From JAHCHG01 sp041745765 (GTDB lineage Bacteria; Acidobacteriota; Blastocatellia; Pyrinomonadales; Pyrinomonadaceae), in NCBI GenBank assembly GCA_041745765.1, contig JBGTIH010000018.1, forward strand, positions 1 through 25,336: DNA of 25,336 bases, read 5' to 3'. Below the pieces are notes generated by a model. That model saw nothing but the letters and a program-made list of their open reading frames with translations, was not told the DNA's origin and did not search any database. A program made the position numbers and the translations under genes. Of this stretch, positions 1 through 7,055 are shown one piece after another; the first letter of the stretch is position 1, and each line of letters starts with the position of its first letter.

Positions 1-1
1 G

Positions 2-1018
2 AAAGGCTTGAACGAAAAAGCGGCGTTGGAAAATATGACCGCGCTCGAATATATGCGGAAATACGGCGCGTTCGAGGTCGAAGAGCAGACTTACAACGTC
101 CATCTCGAAACACTTTCAGACGACGAATTAAAAGATTCCGAGATCAAAGAAGGCACGAATGAAGTTATCAAAGACGGCAAAAATATTGGCGTGATGATTG
201 ACGGAAAGGCGCGTAAAGGTTTCGGCACACCGTCGAAAAAACAGGAATTCTTTTCGCAGACGATCAAGGATTGGAAATGGGAAGAATACAAAACGCCCGT
301 CTATATCAAAAGCCACATCCACGCCGACAATCTCGATAAATCGAAAAACGAGATCGTTCTCGTCCCGACTTTCCGTTTGCCGACGCTGATCCATTCGCGT
401 TCGGGCAATGCCAAATGGCTCGCGGAAATTTCCAACCGCAATCCGCTCTGGATGAGCATCGAAGACGGCAAAAATTGGGACATCAAAACCGGCGATCTCG
501 TCCGCATCAACACCGACATCGGCTATTTCGTCAACCGCGCGTGGGTCACCGAAGGAATGAAACCCGGCGTTGTCGCCTGTTCGCATCACCTCGGCAGATG
601 GCGCAGAGAGCAGGACGCTTCAAATAATCGTTGGGCGATGAATCAAGTTACGATTGACAAATCATCGGACGGAAAATACAAAATGCGCGTCGTTGACGGC
701 ATCCGCCCGTCCAAATCGAGCGATCCCGATACCTCGCGCATCTTCTGGTCAGACGGCGGCGTTCACCAAAACATCACCTTCCCCGTCCATCCCGACCCGA
801 TCTCAGGAATGCACTGCTGGCATCAAAAAGTCTCCATCGAAAAAGCGCACGCCGAAGACCAATACGGCGACGTATTCGTTGACACCGAAAAATCAATGCA
901 GATTTACCGCGAATGGCTCGAACTAACACGCCCCGCGCCCGGACCGAATAATCTGCGCCGTCCGCTCTGGCTGAATCGTCCGTTGAGACCGATTGAGGAG
1001 ATGTTTTATTTGGAATAA
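2..1018 (+). CDS. Molybdopterin-dependent oxidoreductase, C-terminal part (5' truncated by window edge)
   Basis: This is the 3' end of a large molybdopterin enzyme gene. The frame is open to the first bases, so the TTG at 8-10 is almost certainly not the start. Residues about 115-240 look like the molydopterin dinucleotide-binding domain: a VLVPTFRLPTLIHSRSGN stretch, then KTGDLVRINTDIGYF and a VTEGMKPGVV segment, the barrel that holds the MGD cofactor in the DMSO reductase/formate dehydrogenase superfamily. The tail is rich in W, H and P and ends in a stop at 1016-1018. The Fe-S and catalytic regions lie upstream of the window, so the substrate cannot be named. The next gene is convergent, and no clear terminator is seen between them. 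Confidence 0.8.
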   Translation, partial: KGLNEKAALENMTALEYMRKYGAFEVEEQTYNVHLETLSDDELKDSEIKEGTNEVIKDGKNIGVMIDGKARKGFGTPSKKQEFFSQTIKDWKWEEYKTPVYIKSHIHADNLDKSKNEIVLVPTFRLPTLIHSRSGNAKWLAEISNRNPLWMSIEDGKNWDIKTGDLVRINTDIGYFVNRAWVTEGMKPGVVACSHHLGRWRREQDASNNRWAMNQVTIDKSSDGKYKMRVVDGIRPSKSSDPDTSRIFWSDGGVHQNITFPVHPDPISGMHCWHQKVSIEKAHAEDQYGDVFVDTEKSMQIYREWLELTRPAPGPNNLRRPLWLNRPLRPIEEMFYLE

Positions 1019-1049
1019 CAACTATTTAGTCGCGTAAAATGAGAAAATA

Positions 1050-1940
1050 CTAACTTTTAATAAATAATTCGCATTTGTTTTCATCAGCCCATTTTGAAAG
1101 ATTTTCAAATAACTTTGTTTTTTGAAAATCTGCGAATTCATACGCAAGAATTAAACTATCTTCCACAGCATTATAGTCGATTAACATTTTGTTGTTACTT
1201 CGTAATGCTTTTTTCATTAGCAGAAATAGAATATGGGTTAGGTCGTGTCCATTTACCAAATGATTTAAGTCATAGTTATTTTTACGAACTTCATCGAATT
1301 TATCAGAGATTTCATTTCTATCTGATATTTTTGTTCCTCTGTTAGTTGAAAAGTTAATAACTGTTTCAATCATTTTCTGCTTTCCTAAAAATGTTATTTC
1401 ATCTTCATCAATAAACCTTTTATATTTTAATTGATTTCCATCCACTCGCTCGGGCTTAAAGACCAAACCTAGGGCAAATAACTTATTTGCCAATTTTAAA
1501 AAACTGATTTCGCTACCTATTTTAAACAAAATTTCTCTAATGCTTACAGCTTTTGATTTTTCAAATGCTTTAATTCTATATTCTGCACAAAAATGATTGA
1601 TTACAGTTTCCAAAGTCTTTGTTTTTATAATCATGACTTCAATATCATGGTCATCAGTAACAAATAAATCCTCCTCTGAGGCATCTATTGCTAATATTTG
1701 ATTAAAATCTGAATCAATTACACCAATTTTTTTCTTAAAGCCTCTTTCATTTAAGAGTCTTAAAATCTCTTTCACATTTTCATTGCCAAAAGCTTCTTTT
1801 ATCCGCAAAACGGATTTATTCGTAAATTTTTGAAAGACTTTTGTGTCTTTATTTCCTTCCAAAATTAAATAGAATCCATCAAACGTGTTGTCTTGCATAA
1901 TAGCATTAGCAACTCGTTCAGGAGTGATATTTTGTTCCAT
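1050..1940 (-). CDS. DUF4435 TOPRIM-like effector, AriB-like (PARIS-type defence)
   Basis: A 296-residue protein of the DUF4435 type, a TOPRIM-related nuclease fold. The expected acidic residues are in order: E28 in LILEGNKD, D76 and D78 in GVIDSDF, and an HDIE motif at 98-101. Its length and arrangement match AriB, the effector of PARIS, which in Escherichia coli is released from the ATPase when a phage anti-restriction protein is sensed and then cleaves host tRNA. It starts one base after the stop of the upstream ATPase, so the two are almost certainly co-transcribed and translationally coupled. The gene is much more AT-rich than the flanking housekeeping genes, which suggests transfer. The DUF4435 call is strong. 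The PARIS assignment is an inference from domain pairing and order; other ATPase-DUF4435 pairs of unknown function exist. Confidence 0.75.
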   Translation of the reverse strand: MEQNITPERVANAIMQDNTFDGFYLILEGNKDTKVFQKFTNKSVLRIKEAFGNENVKEILRLLNERGFKKKIGVIDSDFNQILAIDASEEDLFVTDDHDIEVMIIKTKTLETVINHFCAEYRIKAFEKSKAVSIREILFKIGSEISFLKLANKLFALGLVFKPERVDGNQLKYKRFIDEDEITFLGKQKMIETVINFSTNRGTKISDRNEISDKFDEVRKNNYDLNHLVNGHDLTHILFLLMKKALRSNNKMLIDYNAVEDSLILAYEFADFQKTKLFENLSKWADENKCELFIKS

Positions 1941-1941
1941 T

Positions 1942-3291
1942 TTACTCTAATCCCTGTAATTCAACCTTTAAGTCCCAGTTATTGCCAATAATATCGGGTG
2001 AGTGTGTTGCAATAACTACATCAAAGCTATTCAATTTACGAATTTCGCTAAGGTCACTGATAAACTGGTTTTGCCACGATATATGTAATGAAACTTCCGG
2101 TTCATCAATTAGAATTAGTGAGTTTGGTTTTGTTTCAAAAAGCAGTAAATAAAAAAGAACTAGTTCATTTTGCTCTCCAGAAGATAACTTATTAACATCT
2201 ATTTCCTGTCCTTCGCCTTTTTTATTTTTAATTATAGTTGATTTGAGTAAAAATCCTTTTTCCTTATCAATATGTAATTTCTTATGCTTGAATCTATTGT
2301 TAATAATATTTAGTAGAAGGGAGATTTTTTTTGAAACATCATCGAATATCTCTATTTTATTAAAGCTATCTTCTACATAAAGCATTAAAACATCTTTTAC
2401 AACACCCTTTTCTGAATCACTGATTTCTGAATCAGAAAGAACAGATTCATCACCTATTACAATTAGCCCAACAGTATTTAATAATTTTCTTTTTTCTTCT
2501 AATTTTTCTAGTTGTGTTTTTAAATATTCGTCTGTGACATTTGAAGACGTTTTTAATTTTTCAACAAGCCTGTTTGGATATGTTCTATCGAGAGTAGAGG
2601 ACAATTGAGTCGATTTTGTTAATAACTCTTTAATTTTTTCTGCTAATTCTCTTGAATATTTTTCTACCGCTTTTCTTGGAGATTTTTCAGTTCTCCCTTC
2701 AATTGAAATCAATCTTTGTGTTTCAATAAGACTAATGTCAATTTTACCGTGTCTGTCACTAAACCATTCTGGTATTTTTTCATCAATTCGAAAATCAAAA
2801 TGTAATTGCTCTCCTATTGATTCATCCATATGAAATAATCTTCCTGTGCGTTCATCTAAAAAAACATTTTCATCTACTTGAACGAAATATGGCTTGTGCA
2901 CCAAAGCATTTCTTCTTCTTTTATAGTTGTGTTCTGAGAACCTAAAGTGATTTTTTTCAAATCTATATAGGATTAAAGGTTTGAAACTTCTTTTCGATTT
3001 GTTGGTTTGAGTCAAAGTAAGATAGATATCATCATCCTCTTCTTCATCAAACTTTTCTTTTTTTACTGTCCATTTAACTTTATCATCAAATTCAAAAATT
3101 ATTTCATTAAAGGTTACGCTATCAAAATAACGATATTTACCATCAAAAAATGATTTAATCATTTCAAGTAACACAGTTTTACCTAGCCCATTTTCCCCAA
3201 TTACTATTGTAATTCCTGATGAATTATTAACGGGTATTTCATGGTCAAAAACACCAAATAGTTTTTTTACAGTTATTTTTTTTAGCTTCAT
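1942..3291 (-). CDS. AAA/ABC-type ATPase, AriA-like (PARIS-type defence)
   Basis: A 449-residue soluble ATPase with an ABC/SMC-like head. It has Walker A GENGLGKT at 32-39, an ABC signature LSSGEQ at 369-374, Walker B LILIDEP at 392-398 with catalytic E397, and an H-loop ATHSPD with H430. The middle (about 205-275) is rich in K, E and L and predicted helical, as in SMC/OLD-like ATPases that carry a coiled-coil insertion. In PARIS, AriA (AAA15 family) of similar length forms the ATP-dependent scaffold that holds AriB and senses the phage trigger. It is the first gene of the two-gene unit. No strong ribosome-binding site is visible before the ATG at 3291. It is AT-rich like its partner. Alternatives are an OLD-type or retron-associated ATPase, but the DUF4435 partner favours the AriA-like reading. 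Confidence 0.77.
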   Translation of the reverse strand: MKLKKITVKKLFGVFDHEIPVNNSSGITIVIGENGLGKTVLLEMIKSFFDGKYRYFDSVTFNEIIFEFDDKVKWTVKKEKFDEEEDDDIYLTLTQTNKSKRSFKPLILYRFEKNHFRFSEHNYKRRRNALVHKPYFVQVDENVFLDERTGRLFHMDESIGEQLHFDFRIDEKIPEWFSDRHGKIDISLIETQRLISIEGRTEKSPRKAVEKYSRELAEKIKELLTKSTQLSSTLDRTYPNRLVEKLKTSSNVTDEYLKTQLEKLEEKRKLLNTVGLIVIGDESVLSDSEISDSEKGVVKDVLMLYVEDSFNKIEIFDDVSKKISLLLNIINNRFKHKKLHIDKEKGFLLKSTIIKNKKGEGQEIDVNKLSSGEQNELVLFYLLLFETKPNSLILIDEPEVSLHISWQNQFISDLSEIRKLNSFDVVIATHSPDIIGNNWDLKVELQGLE

Positions 3292-3471
3292 TGTTGTTTT
3301 AAATTATTTTACTGGATTCTGGTTAAATTTTAACTCAAAAAAGGAATAAACCAATAATGAAATGAAATTATTCCAATTATACTTTCTAAATTCTCCTCTA
3401 TTCGCGTAATTTGCAGACTGAATACTCATACAAAAACTCGTGAAGTTTATAGTTCAGGCTTTTAAGCAAGT

Positions 3472-3490
3472 GTAAATTAGGTCAATTTAC
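3472..3490. repeat. Short inverted repeat between the ATPase and the toxin gene
   Basis: GTAAATT and AATTTAC form a perfect 7-bp stem around a 5-base loop, about 35 bases beyond the toxin stop codon on the minus strand. There is no T-run on the minus strand, so it is a poor terminator for the toxin operon. It could be a protein site. The rest of 3292-3523 shows no recognisable gene. Confidence 0.3.
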
Positions 3491-3523
3491 GGTTTTTGGG
3501 CAAGCAAAAAACGAGGACAATTT

Positions 3524-3964
3524 TCACAAAGTATTCAGATCAATCAGCGTAAGATTTTGAAATCGCTTAAAATCTTTCGTGTTAAAAGTGAGCAGTTTTG
3601 TGATTTGATGAACATTCATTGCGGCGACGATTCGGGCATCGTGGACTTGTTTGCCGAGAACGGAATTGGCTAAAACTATCTTTCGCCATTCACGATAGAT
3701 CGCTTGACTGTCGGGCAAAACGGTCAGCAGAGATTCCAGACGCGAGATTTCGACATCGGTTTTCGCGGGTGTCCAACCGAAACCGTTATTTGCAAGCGGT
3801 CTGGTTGCGACGTTCCAAAATTCGATCAGATTTTGCGGAATCAGACAAACTCTGTCGCCGTTGGCAAGAAAGGTTTTCACCGCGTTGACGGCTTTTTGAT
3901 GAGTCGGATGAGCAGGTTCAGCACTTCGCAGAAGTATATTTGTGTCGGCTTGAATATCTTCCAT
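3524..3964 (-). CDS. PIN-domain ribonuclease toxin (VapC-type)
   Basis: A 146-residue PIN-domain protein. The acidic metal-binding residues are visible: D7 in ADTNILLR, E48 in LIEFWNVATRP, D109 in VHDARIVA, and D131 in FNTKDFKRF. The length is typical for VapC toxins, which are Mg-dependent RNases that cut tRNA or rRNA when freed from the antitoxin. The ATG at 3964 directly follows the TAA of the upstream 71-residue gene, with no gap, as is common in type II toxin-antitoxin operons. Base composition is close to the chromosomal average and unlike the AT-rich ATPase gene next to it, so the two modules probably have separate histories. The PIN call is secure. The RNA target is unknown. Confidence 0.85.
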   Translation of the reverse strand: MEDIQADTNILLRSAEPAHPTHQKAVNAVKTFLANGDRVCLIPQNLIEFWNVATRPLANNGFGWTPAKTDVEISRLESLLTVLPDSQAIYREWRKIVLANSVLGKQVHDARIVAAMNVHQITKLLTFNTKDFKRFQNLTLIDLNTL

Positions 3965-4180
3965 TTATTCGTCTTCGGCGTAAATCGCTTCGCGGCTGTC
4001 GTCAACAATGACGGTATTGTTTGAATGACTTTTCGCCCAATCTTCCCAAGCCGAAGCCTTTTCCGTTTGATTCGATTTTGCCGATCTTTCCAGCAAATCA
4101 TCAATAAAATCAATCACTTCCTTTTGTGCCGAAACCGGGAGCATTTGTATTTTGGTATTGATCGTTTCAGTTGAAATCAT
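3965..4180 (-). CDS. Antitoxin-like protein of the VapBC pair (DUF2281-like)
   Basis: A 71-residue acidic protein just upstream of the PIN toxin, with a TAA-ATG junction. The N-terminal part, with LPVSAQKEVIDFIDDLLER at about 14-32, is the helical pattern of DUF2281-type antitoxins. The C-terminal part is rich in D, E and N and ends IYAEDE, as expected for a flexible toxin-wrapping tail. A GAGG ribosome-binding motif lies about nine bases before the ATG at 4180. Type II antitoxins usually repress their own operon, but no operator could be identified here. The role as antitoxin rests on position and size. The DUF2281 similarity is recognised by eye and is less certain. Confidence 0.72.
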   Translation of the reverse strand: MISTETINTKIQMLPVSAQKEVIDFIDDLLERSAKSNQTEKASAWEDWAKSHSNNTVIVDDSREAIYAEDE

Positions 4181-4229
4181 ATTTCTTTACCTCGAATCAA
4201 ATTTTACCATAAATTGAATTTTGCCAAAA

Positions 4230-4331
4230 TTATCGCGTCCAATCCTGAACTGTTAAATCCGGCACTTGTTCAAAATCTTTGAGGTTTCTGGAAACTAAAA
4301 TCGCTTCATTCTTATCACGGCAGATCGGCGA
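4230..4331 (-). pseudogene. Relic of a second VapC/PIN toxin: C-terminal 30 residues only
   Basis: Read on the minus strand, 4319-4230 encodes RDKNEAILVSRNLKDF followed by EQVPDLTVQDWTR and a stop. This is the typical C-terminal end of VapC-family PIN proteins, with the last strands and the R-N-x-x-D-F turn. In the same frame there are two consecutive TGA codons at 4332-4337, and the rest of the PIN domain is missing. The fragment overlaps the last 17 bases of the PD40 regulator gene in another frame, so the break point lies within about 4315-4335. It is 50 bases upstream of the intact VapBC antitoxin and points the same way. It is best seen as debris from an earlier toxin-antitoxin locus at this site. 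Confidence 0.6.
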
Positions 4332-6471
4332 TCATCAGGCGGCTGGATTTTTCGATTACCGAACACAAAAGGATATTTTCATTGGTTGTGATTTGAAAAC
4401 CGTCAAGGTTCGGCGGTATGGTGTATTCGCCGGGAGCGTCTTTTATTTGTCCTTCGGCAAAACTGTAGAATTTCGCTTTGAAACTCTGGTCGGAAATTTT
4501 GGCGAGAAAATATATTCCCGTTTCTTTTACTGTCCAGAGACTGTAAAATCCGGCGGCGGCGATTTCAGGTATGGCGTCTTCCGTGCCGCCTTCCGCCGGA
4601 ATACGCCATAATTGGTCGAGACTATCCGGCTTTATAAAAAAGACCGCGCCGGACTCCGGCGCAACCATTGCGCGATACGCGCCGTTTTTCGTGATCTGGA
4701 CGGCTTCGCCCGTGCCGTCTGCGTTCGTTCTCCAGATATTTCGCATCCCCGAACGATTTGACGGGAAATAAATATATTTGCCGTCCGCGCTCCACACCGG
4801 AAAATCTTCCTGAACTCCTTCCGGCGAAATCCGCCGCGCCGCGCCGCCTTCTGCCGGAACTATGTAATTATAAAAATTTTCGCCTTCTTTTTGATTAAAA
4901 GCGATCATCGTTCCATCGGGCGAAAATTGCGGCGAACTCGACGGAAACGGCGTGTCCGTAACCTGCCGCAGATTTTTGCCGTCCGGATCCATCGTCCAGA
5001 TTTGATACTCGCCCGTGCGGTCTGTCTGAAAAGCGACGCGCGCGCCGTCGGGTGAAAACTGCGGAAAGAATTCGTTGAAATCCGAATTGATCGGTTTAAT
5101 TCCCGTTTGTCCGTTCGGCGAAACGCGCCAGATAGACCATCGCCGGACATCTTCGGCAAAAACAAACGTCTTGCCGTCCGGCGATACGGCGATGTTCGTA
5201 ATGTTTTGGCTGCCGGTCGAAACGATTTCCTGTTCGCCGCTGCTTACCGAAATGCGCCGAACAACTGTTTGATTCGGCGGTCGAACCGGCACGAAATAAA
5301 TAGATCTGCTGTCCGCACTCCACGCCAATGAATTTATGATAAATCCGTCAAATGTCAGCCGTCGCGGTTCGCCGCCGCTTACCGGAACGACGAATAAATC
5401 CTGTTTGGCGAGTTTGCGGGCGTGTTCGTCTTCTTTGAAAACGCGAATGAAAGCGAGACTCGTGCCGTCGGGCGAAAAACGCGGCGTGGTTTCGCCTAAA
5501 AATTCTGCCGGAGCGGTAACGCGCCGGCGCTCGCCGTTTTTTACATTGATTATATAAACTGCGGCTTGTCCGCCTTCTTTCGAATCTTCGGTATCAATGA
5601 CGGCGATATGCTGCCCGTCGGGCGAAAAGGAAATGCTGTAATTGCCGGAAAAAAGACGCGCAATGCGATGTTCCGTGCCGCCGAGCGACGGAATCATAAT
5701 AAGTTCGCCCGGTTCGCCGTATTTTCCGCGAATAAATGCTATATGATCGCCGTCCGGCGAAAATGTCGGATAGTGTTCGTTAGTTTCGGTTTTTGTTAAC
5801 TGCAAGGGAGCGCCCGCGCCGATAAGTTTAACGTAAATATCGCTCTCGCCGCCTTCGCCGCCATTCCATGAATAAGCGAGTTGTCTGCCATCAGGCGAAA
5901 ACGCCGGAGAGTTTTCGTATCCCGCCGCGCCGGTAAACGGCACGACCGGTGAAACTACGATCGCTCTCGGCGCGTCATTTTTTGAATACTGTTGATAAAT
6001 GATAAAACCGCCGCCGGCGAGGATGACGAGCGCGAGCGCGGCAAGAAGAAGGGGAGAAAAAGAGTAAGGGAGAAGGGGAAACGGGGAAATTTTCTTAAAA
6101 TCCCCTTCTTCTACTCTTTCCGCAAAATCATCGCCAAACTCGATTATTTCCTCGCCGCGAATATGTTGAACGGTTTGTTCCTCGATGATGAGCGTGTTTT
6201 CTTCATCAGCGGAGAGTGTAACTTCCGCCGTAAAACGATAACCGAATTTCGGCACTGTTTCGATAAAAGGTTCGCCGTCCGCGCATTCTCCGAGTTTTTT
6301 TCTCAGCCACGAAACATTTCGCGCCAGCGTTGTTTCCTCGATATAAGTATCAGCCCAAACAGCATCGAGCAGTTCGCTCTTTTTCGCCGCGCGTCCGGCG
6401 TTTTCGACGAAGTAAACAAGCAGGTCGAATTGTTTCGGCGTAAGCTGAACGGGAGCGTCACCGCACCACAA
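4315..6471 (-). CDS. Membrane-bound winged-helix regulator with PD40 beta-propeller (CadC/ToxR-like architecture)
   Basis: A 718-residue protein from the TTG at 6469-6471, the first conventional start. An OmpR-type winged helix covers residues 1-84 (LTPKQFDLLVYFVENAG, then an RNVSWLRKKLGE recognition-helix region and KFGYRF wing). A membrane segment follows at about 138-160 (PLLLAALALVILAGGGFIIY). The periplasmic part is a string of about nine PD40/TolB-like repeats carrying FSPDG or close variants. Such proteins sense an outside signal and bind DNA from the membrane; they are abundant in Acidobacteriota. The TTG start cuts off the first beta strands of the winged helix. The same frame reads YHFDAFRLDAAERLL upstream and stays open to a TAA at 6562-6564, so the true start is probably near 6544-6549 (see findings). 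The 3' end abuts a PIN-gene relic. Confidence 0.85.
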   Translation of the reverse strand: MWCGDAPVQLTPKQFDLLVYFVENAGRAAKKSELLDAVWADTYIEETTLARNVSWLRKKLGECADGEPFIETVPKFGYRFTAEVTLSADEENTLIIEEQTVQHIRGEEIIEFGDDFAERVEEGDFKKISPFPLLPYSFSPLLLAALALVILAGGGFIIYQQYSKNDAPRAIVVSPVVPFTGAAGYENSPAFSPDGRQLAYSWNGGEGGESDIYVKLIGAGAPLQLTKTETNEHYPTFSPDGDHIAFIRGKYGEPGELIMIPSLGGTEHRIARLFSGNYSISFSPDGQHIAVIDTEDSKEGGQAAVYIINVKNGERRRVTAPAEFLGETTPRFSPDGTSLAFIRVFKEDEHARKLAKQDLFVVPVSGGEPRRLTFDGFIINSLAWSADSRSIYFVPVRPPNQTVVRRISVSSGEQEIVSTGSQNITNIAVSPDGKTFVFAEDVRRWSIWRVSPNGQTGIKPINSDFNEFFPQFSPDGARVAFQTDRTGEYQIWTMDPDGKNLRQVTDTPFPSSSPQFSPDGTMIAFNQKEGENFYNYIVPAEGGAARRISPEGVQEDFPVWSADGKYIYFPSNRSGMRNIWRTNADGTGEAVQITKNGAYRAMVAPESGAVFFIKPDSLDQLWRIPAEGGTEDAIPEIAAAGFYSLWTVKETGIYFLAKISDQSFKAKFYSFAEGQIKDAPGEYTIPPNLDGFQITTNENILLCSVIEKSSRLMIADLP

Positions 6472-6580
6472 AAGACGCTCCGCCGCGTCCAGCCGAAAGG
6501 CGTCGAAATGGTAAAGTTCCTTTGTTTTTTGAGTATTGCCGCTAATAATGAAGTCCCGTATTTATTGAAGTTAAACTACA

Positions 6581-6613
6581 ATCCAAAAAATATCCAAAAA
6601 ATATCCGATTAAA
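6581..6613. promoter_or_regulatory. Three 11-bp direct repeats, candidate operator of the winged-helix regulator
   Basis: ATCC recurs at 6581, 6592 and 6603, each followed by an A/T-rich run (ATCCAAAAAAT twice, then ATCCGATTAAA). The exact 11-bp period is one helical turn and is the spacing used by OmpR/PhoB-type winged-helix proteins, which bind head to tail on direct repeats. The array lies about 30-65 bases upstream of the likely start of the regulator gene and about 70 bases upstream of the divergent gene at 6682. Autoregulation, or control of both genes, is an inference. Confidence 0.4.
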
Positions 6614-6681
6614 CTCCAGACATAAAAACTAAAAGTTGTTAGGTTCGTTTTGGTTATCCAGTATTCTAAGTTCAAAAACAA

Positions 6682-6975
6682 ATGGAAATCAAGCGTAAAT
6701 TTGACTTATTGATTGAAACCAACCGCCGCTACGTCATTCGGCAAATGCCGCCAAGCGAAAAGACCGCCTGCGCGGAATGCGGCGAACCGATGCTGAGAGT
6801 CGAGCAAGCCGCCGATTTTTTCGGCATCAAGCAACGCCGCATTTTTCAGATAATCGAAACCGAAGCGGCGCATTTTACCGAAACCGGCGCGGGCGCGGTG
6901 ATAATTTGCATAACATCTTTGGCTGATTTTTTGGACGCAGAGCAGACACTAACACCGGCAAATAGCTGCCGGTGA
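6682..6975 (+). CDS. Small CxxC protein with helix-turn-helix-like segment
   Basis: A 97-residue protein of unknown function. It has a C30-x-x-C33-G knuckle (ACAECGEPM), then VEQAADFFGIKQRRIFQIIE at 40-59, which resembles the helix-turn-helix of excisionase/MerR-like proteins. A hydrophobic AVIICITSLADFL stretch follows near the C-terminus. Two cysteines alone would give half a zinc site, so dimerisation or a redox role is possible. It is transcribed divergently from the winged-helix/PD40 regulator and shares its intergenic region. A 6-bp inverted repeat (CCGGCA/TGCCGG) overlaps its end. The ATG at 6682 has no clear Shine-Dalgarno sequence. I recall similar small proteins in Acidobacteriota but cannot name a family. 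Confidence 0.65.
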   Translation: MEIKRKFDLLIETNRRYVIRQMPPSEKTACAECGEPMLRVEQAADFFGIKQRRIFQIIETEAAHFTETGAGAVIICITSLADFLDAEQTLTPANSCR

Positions 6976-7055
6976 GAAACGGCGGCGCGATTGAATCCTT
7001 TTTCGAGCCGCTATTGGAAATTAACAAATAATTAAAAACTATAGGAGAAAAAATT

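Noticed and set aside
128..589. Minus-strand open frame of 153 codons over the molybdopterin gene
   Set aside because: Shadow of a real gene; the plus-strand frame has a recognisable cofactor-binding domain.
4881..5900. Recurring CCGTCGGGCGAAAA-like DNA as a possible repeat array
   Set aside because: It is the coding sequence of the FSPDG motif in each PD40 repeat, not a CRISPR or non-coding array.
5992..6612. Long plus-strand open frame (206 codons) opposite the regulator N-terminus
   Set aside because: It is antisense to the winged-helix and membrane segment, rich in K, R and F, and resembles no family. The minus-strand frame has clear domains.
6966..7031. Plus-strand reading LPVRNGGAIESFFEPLLEINK just after the CxxC gene
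   Set aside because: It looks protein-like, but there is no good start and a stop lies right before it in frame. A frameshifted tail cannot be shown.
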